This document shows, one piece after another, positions 35,665-45,518 of a stretch of DNA of 64,000 bases. Numbering within the stretch: position 1 is the stretch's first letter; each line of letters starts with the position of its first letter. The notes beneath the pieces were generated by a model, which was not told where the DNA came from, did not search any database, and saw nothing but the letters and a program-made list of their open reading frames with translations. The position numbers and the translations under genes were made by a program. The stretch comes from Salibaculum halophilum (GTDB taxonomy: Bacteria; Pseudomonadota; Alphaproteobacteria; Rhodobacterales; Rhodobacteraceae). Location: positions 62,001 to 126,000 of the forward strand of contig NZ_MSIT01000003.1 in assembly GCF_002094885.1 (NCBI RefSeq), written 5' to 3'.

Positions 35665-37542
35665 TTGTCCCTTCTGGTCACGGCAGTCCTGGCCCTTCTG
35701 GGCGGACACTTCCTGCTGGGGTCCCTCCTGCTGCGCAGTCGGGCGGAAACCAGCCGGCTGGCGGCCACGCTGCGCGGCACGCGCCGCGATCTCGTTCGCC
35801 AGCTGCGCGAGGCCGAGCATTTTCGCATGGCCTGCGAACATGCCAGCGACGGGATCGTGATCCAGACGCTGGACGGGGCCATCATCTGGCCGAACCCGGC
35901 CTATTGCCGGATCATGGATCGCAGCCCCGAGGAAATGATCGGTCGCAACCCCCTGAGCTTTGCCCTGCCCGAGGATCAGACACCGTCGCACCAGGAGATC
36001 AGGGCCTTCCGATACGATCCCGACGATCCCGCCTACGACAGCCTGCAACTGCACCGGAACCGCCGCAAAAACGGCGAGCTATTCTGGAACCAGATCTCGA
36101 CCTCGTTTCGCAAGTCCGCGGCGGGCGAGCATCACGCCATCCTCATCTGCCGCGATGTCACCGCTCAGATCGAGCAGGAGGAGCGCCTGCGCGAGGCGCG
36201 CAACAAGCTGGCCCACGAGGCGACGCATGACAGCCTGACCGGGCTGGCGAACCGGTCCGCCTTCCTGCGCTTCACCGCCCGCGCGCTCGAGACCGCGGCG
36301 CAGACAGGCCGGCCGGCAGCGCTGTTTCACATCGACCTGGATCACTTCAAGGCGATCAACGACACCCACGGCCATTCCGCCGGCGATGCCGCCCTGCTTC
36401 ACGTGGCCCGGGCCCTGACGTCCGAGATCTACACCGATGCCATGGTCGCCCGCATCGGCGGTGACGAATTCGTTGCCGTCCTGCCCGACATCCGCAACCT
36501 GGACGACCTGCGCGAGATCGCGGCGCGCATCGGCGACAGCGTGTCCGAGCCGCTGGAGTGGAACGACAGGCTGATCTCGGTGAGTTGCAGCATCGGCGCG
36601 GCGCTTTCTCCCCGCGGCGAGACCGACGCCGACACCCTTCTGCTGCAGGCGGATTTCGCGCTCTACGAGGCCAAGCAGCGCGGCCGCGCGCGGGCCGAGA
36701 TCTACGACGAGACCCTGCACCGGCGGCACAGCATCAGGTCCCAGCGCGCCAGCGACCTGGCCGATGCCATCGACACCGCGACGCTCGATCACGTCTTCCA
36801 GCCCGTGTTCGACCTGCACAGTCAGTCCGTCGTTGGCCTGGAGACACTGGTCCGGTGGACCCACCCCGAAGCCGGCACCATAGGCCCGGACGATTTCCTG
36901 CCCATCGCCGACGAACTCGGGCTCATGGGCGCGCTCGACCTGGGCTCGATGAGCGAGGCGCTGGAACAGAAACACCTGCTGGACAAGGGCGGGCACGGCG
37001 GCCTGACCGTCTCGTTCAACGCCTCTAGCAGCCTGCTCGCGCATCCCGAATTCGTGAACCGCCTGGTCTGGGGGGTCGAGGCCGGCGGCCTGTCCCGCGA
37101 TCAGGTCGCCATCGAGGTTCTCGAAACCACTGCCTTCGGCAAGGTCACGGAAAACTCGTCGCATGCCGCGACCATACGCGATTTGCGCAACGCGGGCTTC
37201 AAGGTCTATCTCGACGATTTCGGCGTCGGCTATGCGGGCCTGGCGCACCTTGCCGAACTGGCCGTCTCGGGCGTCAAGATCGACCGCAGCCTCGTCGGGA
37301 ATGTGCAGCAGGATGACACCGCCGCCAAGATCGTGCGCAAGATCATCGAGCTTTGCAACGACCTCGGGCTCTCGGTCGTGGCCGAGGGGGTCGAGGACCG
37401 CCAGACCGCGACCACCCTGCTCAACATGGGATGCACCACCGTGCAGGGCTTCTGGGTGTCGCGCCCGTTGCGCCCCGCGGATCTTCCGGCCTGGCTCGAA
37501 GCGCGCTCCGCCAACAGGCCGCTGCGCATGATCTCTGGCTGA
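35665..37542 (+). CDS. PAS-GGDEF-EAL cyclic-di-GMP protein
   Basis: A 625-residue signalling protein. Order: one N-terminal membrane helix (LLVTAVLALLGGHFLLGSLL), a short linker, a PAS domain (about 50-165, HASDGIVIQTLDGAIIWPNP), a GGDEF domain (about 185-345) with intact IGGDEF near residue 266, and an EAL domain (about 360-610). In the EAL domain the signature reads ETL, keeping the Glu; LDDFGVGYAGL, KIDRS and AEGVE are intact, so it may both make and break c-di-GMP. The start is a TTG (35665); no upstream ATG is in frame. The gene stands alone between nadD (divergent) and ettA. Confidence 0.92.
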   Translation: MSLLVTAVLALLGGHFLLGSLLLRSRAETSRLAATLRGTRRDLVRQLREAEHFRMACEHASDGIVIQTLDGAIIWPNPAYCRIMDRSPEEMIGRNPLSFALPEDQTPSHQEIRAFRYDPDDPAYDSLQLHRNRRKNGELFWNQISTSFRKSAAGEHHAILICRDVTAQIEQEERLREARNKLAHEATHDSLTGLANRSAFLRFTARALETAAQTGRPAALFHIDLDHFKAINDTHGHSAGDAALLHVARALTSEIYTDAMVARIGGDEFVAVLPDIRNLDDLREIAARIGDSVSEPLEWNDRLISVSCSIGAALSPRGETDADTLLLQADFALYEAKQRGRARAEIYDETLHRRHSIRSQRASDLADAIDTATLDHVFQPVFDLHSQSVVGLETLVRWTHPEAGTIGPDDFLPIADELGLMGALDLGSMSEALEQKHLLDKGGHGGLTVSFNASSSLLAHPEFVNRLVWGVEAGGLSRDQVAIEVLETTAFGKVTENSSHAATIRDLRNAGFKVYLDDFGVGYAGLAHLAELAVSGVKIDRSLVGNVQQDDTAAKIVRKIIELCNDLGLSVVAEGVEDRQTATTLLNMGCTTVQGFWVSRPLRPADLPAWLEARSANRPLRMISG

Positions 37543-37625
37543 CCCGCATTGATCCGCAGTTGAAGCGCCCGGCCCAAGCCGTTATCGACCCGACGATATC
37601 GACAACGCGTTACAGGGGGTGCGTC

Positions 37626-39281
<1,656 letters not shown>

Positions 39282-39394
39282 GACAGTGGTGGTGCGGCCC
39301 GCGCGAACCTGTTCCGGGCCGTGTCGGGCATGGGTGTTGAGAACCCTCAGTGGCGCACCCATATCTATCGCCAATGGTCAGAGAGGAGTGCGCC

Positions 39395-39643
39395 ATGAAA
39401 TGCCCCATTGATGGAAACACCCTGCAAATCGCCGAACGTCAGGGCGTCGAGATTGATTATTGCCCGGAATGTCGCGGCGTCTGGCTTGACCGTGGCGAGC
39501 TTGACAAGATCATTGATCGCAGCGCGCCGCAGACGCCGGAACCTGCCTCGCGGGGCGACATGGATGCCGGTTTCGGAAATGACGGCGGACGCCCGAGGCG
39601 CAAGAAAAAGGAAAGCTTCCTGTCTGAGCTGTTTGATTTCTAG
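39395..39643 (+). CDS. zinc-ribbon (zf-TFIIB type) protein
   Basis: A small 82-residue protein. The N-terminus has a zinc ribbon, MKCPIDGNTLQIAERQGVEI followed by DYCPECRGVWLDRGELDKII, with CxxD/C...CPxC ligands, of the zf-TFIIB family (PF13453). The rest is charged with a basic patch (RPRRKKKESFLSELFDF). A conserved small bacterial family of unknown role. ATG at 39395 has an AGAGAGGAG ribosome site. A 7-bp inverted repeat (ATGGGTG 39330-39336, CACCCAT 39356-39362) lies in its leader. Confidence 0.85.
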   Translation: MKCPIDGNTLQIAERQGVEIDYCPECRGVWLDRGELDKIIDRSAPQTPEPASRGDMDAGFGNDGGRPRRKKKESFLSELFDF

Positions 39644-39839
39644 TCGGCCCATGGATCGGAAGTCGGTCTTCCGCGATTATCCCTTGCCAAACGGCTGGGC
39701 CTTCGACATACGCAATCTTGCAGACGTTATTCTACCTCGACCCTGACTTCCTTGACCGGCACTCAGTTCTTCGACCCAGACTGACGACGCCGGGCTGCCG
39801 CACTTCCGCGGGCAGCATGCATCATAAGGAAGACTTCAC

Positions 39840-40046
39840 ATGGCCAATGGCACCGTGAAATGGTTCAACACCACCAAAGGCTTCGGCTTCATCGCCCCTG
39901 AGACCGGCGGCAAGGACGTTTTCGTCCACATCTCCGCCGTCGAGCGGGCCGGGCTGACCGGCCTGGCCGACGATCAGAAGGTCACCTTCGACGTCGAAGC
40001 CGGCCGCGACGGCCGCGAGAGCGCGACGAACCTCGCCCTGGCCTGA
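39840..40046 (+). CDS. cold-shock protein (CspA family), copy 1
   Basis: Single cold-shock domain of 68 residues, an RNA/ssDNA-binding OB fold acting as an RNA chaperone. RNP1 is KGFGFIAP and RNP2 is DVFVHISAVE. The N-terminus MANGTVKWFNTTKGFGF is the family consensus. The leader of about 196 nt (39644-39839) has no other gene; it includes a hairpin (GCTGCC...GGGCAGC) just before the AAGGAAG ribosome site, in keeping with the long structured leaders of csp mRNAs. A UUCG-loop terminator follows. Copy 2 is at 40694. Confidence 0.96.
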   Translation: MANGTVKWFNTTKGFGFIAPETGGKDVFVHISAVERAGLTGLADDQKVTFDVEAGRDGRESATNLALA

Positions 40047-40070
40047 GCCGGACGCGACATGATTTGGAAA

Positions 40071-40095
40071 GGGGCGGCTTCGGCTGCCCCTTTTT
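40071..40095 (+). terminator. intrinsic terminator with TTCG loop after csp copy 1
   Basis: GGGGCGGC and GCTGCCCC pair around a TTCG tetraloop and are followed by five T residues, 24 bp after the stop. Confidence 0.9.
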
Positions 40096-40115
40096 GCGTT
40101 GCGGGGGTGCGGCGC

Positions 40116-40394
40116 TCAGGCCGCGGGCTTGTCGGTGTCAGCCTCGGCGGTGTCCGCGGTGTCGTCCGCCGCCGTGTCCGCCGCCGGGGCGGGCAGCGCC
40201 AGGGCCTCGTCGGGCATCTGCTCGGGCAGGTCCAGCGTCAGACCGCCGGTGTCCATGTCGACGGTCAGCTTGGGCTTGTCCGTCAGCCCCGCCATGATCT
40301 CGTTGATCTCGCCGATGGCGCGCTCCAGCGTCTCGCGCTGGGTTTCCTTGACCGGCTCCGCGCCGCCCTTGCGTCCGAATAGAAACTTGAACAT
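40116..40394 (-). CDS. conserved hypothetical protein, acidic tail
   Basis: A 92-residue protein starting MFKFLFGRKGGAEPVKETQR, then ETLERAIGEINEIMAGLTDK and PKLTVDMDTGGLTLDLPEQ, ending with an Ala/Asp-rich tail (AADTAADDTADTAEADTD). The N-terminal FKFLFGRK plus the PEQMPDEALALPAP motif resembles a short protein I recall from other Rhodobacterales; function unknown. The open frame extends 39 codons upstream, but those residues are Arg/Pro-rich noise, so the ATG at 40394 is preferred. The gene lies opposite to, and between, the two cold-shock genes. Confidence 0.65.
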   Translation of the reverse strand: MFKFLFGRKGGAEPVKETQRETLERAIGEINEIMAGLTDKPKLTVDMDTGGLTLDLPEQMPDEALALPAPAADTAADDTADTAEADTDKPAA

Positions 40395-40556
40395 CTGTCT
40401 CCCCGAAGGTTTGCGAACTCTCGACAGCCCTAGCAGACCGGGCGCGCGGCGACCAAGGGGAATGGCGCCGCGTGTAATCCCCGCGCGGCCCTCTGCCGTG
40501 CAGGGCGGCACCTTGCCTAATCCCGTGCCACAGGAATTTCACTTGATCCGTTTCGG

Positions 40557-40572
40557 CAAGATGCGCATCTTG
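40557..40572. promoter_or_regulatory. perfect 16-bp palindrome in the leader of csp copy 2
   Basis: CAAGATGCGCATCTTG lies 122 bp upstream of the second cold-shock gene. It is the clearest palindrome in the 299-bp gap (40395-40693), which otherwise holds no gene I can support. It could be an operator or a fold of the 5' leader. Confidence 0.4.
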
Positions 40573-40693
40573 TCAGCGCGACGTTACCACGATCTACCAC
40601 TGTCTCCTCTATCGGCGCAGTCTCTCGATCCTCTGCACTGACGAGCCGATCCGCTGCATCCCGCGAGCGGAGTAAACTGAAGGATACAGTGAT

Positions 40694-40900
40694 ATGGCCA
40701 CTGGCACAGTCAAATGGTTCAACACCACCAAGGGGTATGGCTTCATCGCCCCCGAGGACGGCGGCAAGGATGTCTTCGTCCACATCTCGGCGGTCGAGCG
40801 GTCCGGTCTGACCGGCCTCGCCGACGACCAGAAGGTGACCTACGAGTTGCAGGAAGGCCGTGACGGCCGCAAATCCGCGGTCGACCTGGCGCTGGCCTGA
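40694..40900 (+). CDS. cold-shock protein (CspA family), copy 2
   Basis: Second CspA-type protein of 68 residues, sharing most residues with copy 1 (MATGTVKWFNTTKGYGFIAP; RNP2 DVFVHISAVE). Differences cluster in the last third (TYELQEGRDGRKSAVDLALA). The DNA is also similar, so a local duplication with the 92-residue gene caught between is likely. It has a 299-bp upstream gap with the 16-bp palindrome and a weak ribosome site (GAAGGATACAG). A GC hairpin follows between it and the convergent tesA gene. Confidence 0.95.
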   Translation: MATGTVKWFNTTKGYGFIAPEDGGKDVFVHISAVERSGLTGLADDQKVTYELQEGRDGRKSAVDLALA

Positions 40901-40928
40901 GGCCCGGCCGCCCCCCGAGAAACTCTGG

Positions 40929-40954
40929 ACGCCCGGGCCGGCATGTCCGGGCGT
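40929..40954. terminator. hairpin between csp copy 2 and tesA
   Basis: ACGCCCGG (40929-40936) and CCGGGCGT (40947-40954) form an 8-bp stem with a 10-base loop between two convergent genes. There is no T-run, so termination strength is uncertain. Confidence 0.4.
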
Positions 40955-40969
40955 TCCGCCACCCGGGCC

Positions 40970-41650
40970 TCAGTCGGCCCGCGCGACGAGGTCCAGAACC
41001 GCCGGCCCCATGGCCGAGACGATTCGCTTCACACCGTCGGCATTGGGGTGGATGCCGTCCGGCTGCATGAAGCGCGACCGGGCGCGCGACAGATCGTCGG
41101 ACATGATTCCCGCGAAGAAGTTGTCGAACAGCAGGCTGTCGTGGGACTCGGCGAGGTCGGCATAGATCGAATCGAAGGCGGCCTTGTAGTCGGGGCCGTA
41201 GTTGCCCGGCGCCTCCATGCCCACCAGCAGGACCGGGGTATCGGCCTCCGCGGCCGCTTGCATGATCCCGTCGAGGTTGGCGCGTACCACCTCGGGCGCG
41301 ATGCCGCGCAGCATGTCGTTGCCGCCCAGCGCGACGATCATGGCGTCCACCTCGGGTGTCAGGGTCCAGTCCACCCGCGACAGCCCCCCGGCGGTGGTAT
41401 CGCCCGACACGCCGGCGTTGATGATCTCGACATCCGCGCCCTGGTCGCGCAGCCAAGCCTGCATCTGCGGCACGAAGCCCTCCTGCTCGATCAGCCCGTA
41501 GCCCTGGGTCAGGCTGTCGCCCAGCGCGGCGATCGTCACCGTCTCGGCCTGCGCGGCCCCGGACAGCACTAGGATTGCAATCGCCGCATTGCGGGCCGCG
41601 ACAATCGCTCCATATGTGAGGGACCGCAACGTGCCGAAGGCCCGCGCCAT
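40970..41650 (-). CDS. tesA: TesA-like GDSL arylesterase/thioesterase
   Basis: Exported SGNH/GDSL hydrolase of 226 residues, like E. coli TesA (acyl-CoA thioesterase I / lysophospholipase L1). A signal peptide ends ...VLSGAAQA before ETVTIAALGDSLTQGYGL; block I is GDSLTQG, block III is ALGGNDMLRGI, and block V with the Asp-His pair is DGIHPNADG. The ATG at 41650 overlaps the ATG of the divergent ABC gene by two bases, so each 5' region lies in the other gene; a TTG at 41629 is a shorter alternative. tesA beside ybbA-ybbP is the same arrangement as in E. coli. Confidence 0.9.
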   Translation of the reverse strand: MARAFGTLRSLTYGAIVAARNAAIAILVLSGAAQAETVTIAALGDSLTQGYGLIEQEGFVPQMQAWLRDQGADVEIINAGVSGDTTAGGLSRVDWTLTPEVDAMIVALGGNDMLRGIAPEVVRANLDGIMQAAAEADTPVLLVGMEAPGNYGPDYKAAFDSIYADLAESHDSLLFDNFFAGIMSDDLSRARSRFMQPDGIHPNADGVKRIVSAMGPAVLDLVARAD

Positions 41651-42338
41651 GAATGACCCCGCCCTTTCCCTGAATGATGTCTCGTTGTCCCTGATGGGTA
41701 ACGCGGGCCGCGTCGACATCCTGCACGAGATCTCGCTGCAGGTGGCGCGCGGGGAGACCATGGGGCTGGTCGGGCCGAGCGGGTCTGGCAAATCGTCACT
41801 CCTCATGTTGATGGGCGGGCTGGACACCGCGACATCGGGGCGCATCACCGCGCTCGGCACCGACATCACCCGGATGGGGGAAGACGCGCTGGCGCGGTTC
41901 CGCAGGGACAATATGGGGGTGGTCTTCCAGTCCTTCCACCTCATCCCGACGATGACGGCGCTGGAAAACGTCGCCACGCCGCTGGAGCTGGCCGGACACC
42001 GCGATGCCTTCGACCGCGCGCAGGCCGAGCTGTCGGCCATGGGCCTGTCCGACCGGGCCGGGCATTACCCCGGCCAGTTGTCGGGGGGCGAGCAGCAGCG
42101 CGTGGCCCTCGCGCGGGCCGCCGCGCCGCGGCCCAAGATCCTGCTGGCCGACGAGCCCACGGGCAACCTTGACGAGACCAACGGCGCGGCGATCATCGAC
42201 ATGCTGTTCGGCCTGCGCGAACGCCATGGCGCGACGCTGGTCCTTGTCACCCATGCGCCCGATCTGGCTCGGCGTTGCGACCGCGTGGTTCACTTGCGCG
42301 ACGGACGCCTGGACACCAGCAGGCAGGCGGCGGAATGA
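41649..42338 (+). CDS. ybbA: ABC transporter ATP-binding protein YbbA
   Basis: ATPase of 229 residues in the LolD/MacB-like group. Walker A is GPSGSGKSS, the signature is LSGGEQQRVALARA, Walker B is ILLADEPTGNLDE, and the H-loop is LVTHAPDLA. It pairs with the FtsX-type permease encoded next, with a 4-bp overlap. The start MNDPALSLNDVSLSL at 41649 has an AAGG ribosome site; an upstream extension to 41589 is open but lies inside tesA and lacks one. YbbA-YbbP is thought to move lipids or lipoprotein-like substrates out of the inner membrane; the substrate is unknown. Confidence 0.92.
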   Translation: MNDPALSLNDVSLSLMGNAGRVDILHEISLQVARGETMGLVGPSGSGKSSLLMLMGGLDTATSGRITALGTDITRMGEDALARFRRDNMGVVFQSFHLIPTMTALENVATPLELAGHRDAFDRAQAELSAMGLSDRAGHYPGQLSGGEQQRVALARAAAPRPKILLADEPTGNLDETNGAAIIDMLFGLRERHGATLVLVTHAPDLARRCDRVVHLRDGRLDTSRQAAE

Positions 42339-44857
42339 ACACCGGGATGGCGTACAGACTGGCGCGGCGCGAATTGCGCGGCGGGCTGCGGGGCTTTCGC
42401 ATCTTCCTGGCCTGCCTGGCGCTGGGGGTCATGGCGATTGCCGCTGTGGGCACCATCCGCGCCTCGATCCAGGCCGGGCTGGCCGACGAAGGCGCGGAAT
42501 TGCTGGGCGGCGACGCCGTTGTCACCTTCACCTATCGCTTCGCGACCCCCGAAGAGGAAGCGTGGATGGAGGCGACCGCAGAGGCGGTCTCGGAAACGGT
42601 GGATTTCCGATCGATGGCGGTGGTTCCCGGCGATCCGCCCGAGCGCGGCCTGACGCAGGTGCAGGCGGTCGATGCGCTTTATCCGCTGATCGGGGCGGTC
42701 GAGCTGGACCCGGCGATGCCGCTGGAGCAGGCCTTCGCCGGCACCGAGGACTTGCCCGGCGCGGTCGTTGAACAGGTGCTGGCCGACCGGCTGGCGCTTG
42801 ACCCCGGCGACACCTTCCGGCTGGGCACGCAGGAGTTTGTGCTATCCGCCGTGCTGGAGTCCTACCCCGACAATTCCGGCGGCGGCTTCGGGCTGGGCCC
42901 GCGCACGCTGGTGCGGCTGGACGATCTGGCCGACAGTGGTCTTCTGGGCGAGGGCACGCTGATGGACAGCAACTACCGGTTGGACCTGCCCGAGGGATCC
43001 GACCTCGCCGCGCTGCAGGCCGAGGCCGAGGCGCGGTTCAGCGACAGCGGGCTGCGCTGGCGCGATGCCCGCGACGGCGCGCCGGGGGTCAGCCAGTTCG
43101 TCGACCGCATCGGCGCCTTTCTGGTGCTGGTGGGCCTGTCGGGGCTGGCCGTGGGCGGGGTCGGCGTCTCGGCGGCCGTGCGCGCCTATCTTGCCGGAAA
43201 GACCGAGGTTATCGCCACGCTCAAGACCCTTGGCGCGACCAGCGGCACGATCTTCCTGACCTATGTCATCCAGATCGGGATCCTGACCCTTATCGGCGTC
43301 GGAATCGGCGTGGTGCTGGGCGCGTTGGTGCCGTTGGCCCTGTCGCCGCTGATCGTCGACCGCCTGCCGATCCCGGCCGCGTTCACGCTCTACCCCGCGC
43401 CACTGGCCGAGGCCGCGCTCTACGGCGTGCTGACCGCCGGCATCTTCACCCTCTGGCCGCTGGCCCGGACCGAGCAGATACGCGCGGCCACGCTGTTCCG
43501 CGATATCGGCGGCGCGGCGGGGCGTTTGCCGGCGCCGCGCTACCTCGTGGCCATGGCTGCGCTGCTGGCCGGGCTGGTCGGGGCGGCGATATGGTTCTCG
43601 GGCACCGCTGTCCTGACGCTGTCGACCACGGGGGGGATCGCGGCGGCGCTGGTGCTGTTGGTGCTGGCCGCGCTGGGGATCGGCTGGCTGGCGCGCCGCT
43701 TCAAGGGGGCCGCGCGCGGCCGGCCGACCCTGCGGCTGGCCCTCGGCGCCATCGGGGCGCAGGGGGGCGAAACGACATCGGTGGTGCTGTCGCTGGGCCT
43801 CGGCTTGGCGGTTCTGGCTGCCGTGGGCCAGATCGACGGCAACCTGCGCCAATCCATTTCCGATGACCTGCCGGAGGTTGCACCGTCTTATTTCTTCGTG
43901 GACATCCAGCCCGACCAGATCGACGGCTTTCGCGCCCGGCTGGACGAGGACCCGGCGGTCCGAGACTACGAGATCGCGCCGATGCTGCGTGGCATCATCA
44001 CCCGCATCAACGGCCAGCCGGCCGAGGACGTCACCGACCACTGGGTGATCGAGGGCGATCGCGGGCTGACCTATTCGACGGACCCACGGCCGGGCACGGT
44101 GATCACCGACGGGCAATGGTGGCCGGCCAATTACGGTGGTCCGCCCCAGGTCAGTTTCAGCCGCGAAGAGGCTGCGGAAATGGGCCTGTCGCTGGGCGAT
44201 ACGCTCACGGTCAACGTGCTCGGGCGCGACATCACCGCCGAGATCACCAGTTTTCGCCAGGTGGAGTTCGACGACGCGGGCATGGGCTTTGTCATGTCCA
44301 TGAACCCGGCGGCGCTGCGGGGCGCGCCGCACAGCTGGATCAGCACCGTCTATGCCGCGCCGGAGGCCGAGGCCGCCATCCTGCGCGACCTGGCCCAGGC
44401 CTATCCGAACATCACCGCGATCCGCATCCGCGACGCCATCGACCGGGTCCTGGTGGTGCTGGGCGGCATCGCGGCGGCCACGCGCTATGCCGCGCTGGCC
44501 ACGCTGGTGACGGGCTTTCTGGTGCTGATCGGCGCGGCGGCTGCGGGTGAACGGGCGCGCACTTACGAGGCGGCGGTGCTCAAGACACTCGGCGCGTCAA
44601 GGGCCCGCGTGCTGCGCAGCTTCGCCCTGCGCGCGGCGCTGCTGGGGCTGGCCGCGGCGCTGGTCGCCCTGGCGGCGGGCATGGCCGGGGGCTGGGCCGT
44701 CTCGACCTATGTGATGGAGACCGGGTTCACGCCGATCTGGCCGAATGCTCTGGGGATCGTCCTCGGCGGGGTGCTGACGACCCTGCTGGCCGGGCTGGCC
44801 TTCGCGCTGCGCCCACTGTCCGCGAAACCGGCCCGCGTGCTACGCGGCCGGGAATGA
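42335..44857 (+). CDS. ybbP: FtsX-like ABC permease YbbP
   Basis: Large permease of 840 residues. One N-terminal helix near residues 22-42 (FRIFLACLALGVMAIAAVGT) is followed by a periplasmic domain (about 45-250), then FtsX helices around 260-400, a second group (about 420-490), a second periplasmic domain, and C-terminal helices (AALLGLAAALVALAAGMAGG). This two-FtsX-domain layout is that of YbbP (COG3127). The ATG overlaps the ybbA stop (ATGA), and its own stop overlaps the next gene in the same way, so three genes are coupled. Arg/Gly at the N-terminus (LARRELRGGLRGF) face the cytoplasm. Confidence 0.92.
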   Translation: MNTGMAYRLARRELRGGLRGFRIFLACLALGVMAIAAVGTIRASIQAGLADEGAELLGGDAVVTFTYRFATPEEEAWMEATAEAVSETVDFRSMAVVPGDPPERGLTQVQAVDALYPLIGAVELDPAMPLEQAFAGTEDLPGAVVEQVLADRLALDPGDTFRLGTQEFVLSAVLESYPDNSGGGFGLGPRTLVRLDDLADSGLLGEGTLMDSNYRLDLPEGSDLAALQAEAEARFSDSGLRWRDARDGAPGVSQFVDRIGAFLVLVGLSGLAVGGVGVSAAVRAYLAGKTEVIATLKTLGATSGTIFLTYVIQIGILTLIGVGIGVVLGALVPLALSPLIVDRLPIPAAFTLYPAPLAEAALYGVLTAGIFTLWPLARTEQIRAATLFRDIGGAAGRLPAPRYLVAMAALLAGLVGAAIWFSGTAVLTLSTTGGIAAALVLLVLAALGIGWLARRFKGAARGRPTLRLALGAIGAQGGETTSVVLSLGLGLAVLAAVGQIDGNLRQSISDDLPEVAPSYFFVDIQPDQIDGFRARLDEDPAVRDYEIAPMLRGIITRINGQPAEDVTDHWVIEGDRGLTYSTDPRPGTVITDGQWWPANYGGPPQVSFSREEAAEMGLSLGDTLTVNVLGRDITAEITSFRQVEFDDAGMGFVMSMNPAALRGAPHSWISTVYAAPEAEAAILRDLAQAYPNITAIRIRDAIDRVLVVLGGIAAATRYAALATLVTGFLVLIGAAAAGERARTYEAAVLKTLGASRARVLRSFALRAALLGLAAALVALAAGMAGGWAVSTYVMETGFTPIWPNALGIVLGGVLTTLLAGLAFALRPLSAKPARVLRGRE

Positions 44858-45435
44858 TCGACACCACACCGCCCCCCGCGTTCTTCGGCTACGGCTCGCT
44901 GGTGAACCTGGCGACGCACGCCTACCCGGACCCCGTCCCGGCGCGGCTGCAGGGCTGGCGGCGGGTCTGGAAACATTCCGCGCGGCGCCCCGTGGCCTTT
45001 CTGTCGGTCGAACCTGTGGCGGGCGCCGAAATCCGGGGCGTTCTGGCGCATGTGCCCGGTGGGGACTGGGCCGCGCTGGACCGGCGCGAACAGGCCTACC
45101 GGCGCCGCGACGTGACCGATCAGGTGATCCACGAGCGCTCGCGCCGCCGGGTCGCGGTCTATGAGGCCGCGCGGGGGCATCTCGCGCCGCCCTCGACCGA
45201 ACATCCCATCCTGCTGAGCTATCTGGACGTGGTGATTCAGGGCTACCTGAACCTACTGGGCCGCGAGGGCGTGGCGCACTTTTTCGCGACCACGGCCGGG
45301 TTCGCCACGCCGATCGTCGACGATCGGCACGCCCCGCGCTACCCGCGCCACCAGCCCCTCTCGCGCGGTGAGCGGCGGCTGGTGGACACGGCGCTGGCGG
45401 ATATCGGGGCCAGGGTGTTCCCGGCCCGGTCCTGA
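44854..45435 (+). CDS. gamma-glutamylcyclotransferase-like protein
   Basis: A 193-residue GGCT-fold protein. The fold signature is AFFGYGSLVNLATHAYPDPV at the N-terminus, followed by RLQGWRRVWKHSAR. Later IRGVLAHVPGGDWAALDRREQ contains the acidic position (Asp/Glu) expected of the catalytic region, and RRRVAVYEA closes the barrel. Such proteins cyclise gamma-glutamyl amines or degrade glutathione; the substrate is unknown. Coupled to ybbP by ATGA. The gene is followed by three perfect inverted repeats before the convergent gltX. Confidence 0.8.
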   Translation: MIDTTPPPAFFGYGSLVNLATHAYPDPVPARLQGWRRVWKHSARRPVAFLSVEPVAGAEIRGVLAHVPGGDWAALDRREQAYRRRDVTDQVIHERSRRRVAVYEAARGHLAPPSTEHPILLSYLDVVIQGYLNLLGREGVAHFFATTAGFATPIVDDRHAPRYPRHQPLSRGERRLVDTALADIGARVFPARS

Positions 45436-45443
45436 GTGGCAGC

Positions 45444-45510
45444 GCACGCGCTGTCGACAGCGCGTGCCCGCTTGCGTCGACGCAAGCGGCGCGATCCGTC
45501 ACCGGATCGC
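45444..45510. repeat. three back-to-back perfect inverted repeats
   Basis: Between the convergent GGCT and gltX genes three perfect inverted repeats stand end to end. First a 24-bp palindrome (45444-45467) with arms GCACGCGCTGTC and GACAGCGCGTGC; then a 22-bp palindrome (45468-45489) with arms CCGCTTGCGTC and GACGCAAGCGG; then an 8-bp stem GCGATCCG/CGGATCGC with loop TCAC (45491-45510). Both palindromes centre on GTCGAC with no loop. They may end transcription from both sides or be a mobile repeat; no T-runs are seen. Confidence 0.85.
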
Positions 45511-45518
45511 CCGCCCCG

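Noticed and set aside
44097-44106. GTGATCAC inside ybbP (also 52827 in pmtA)
   Set aside because: Within coding sequence and without the AAA flank; GGTGATCACC arises easily from Val-Ile-Thr codons.
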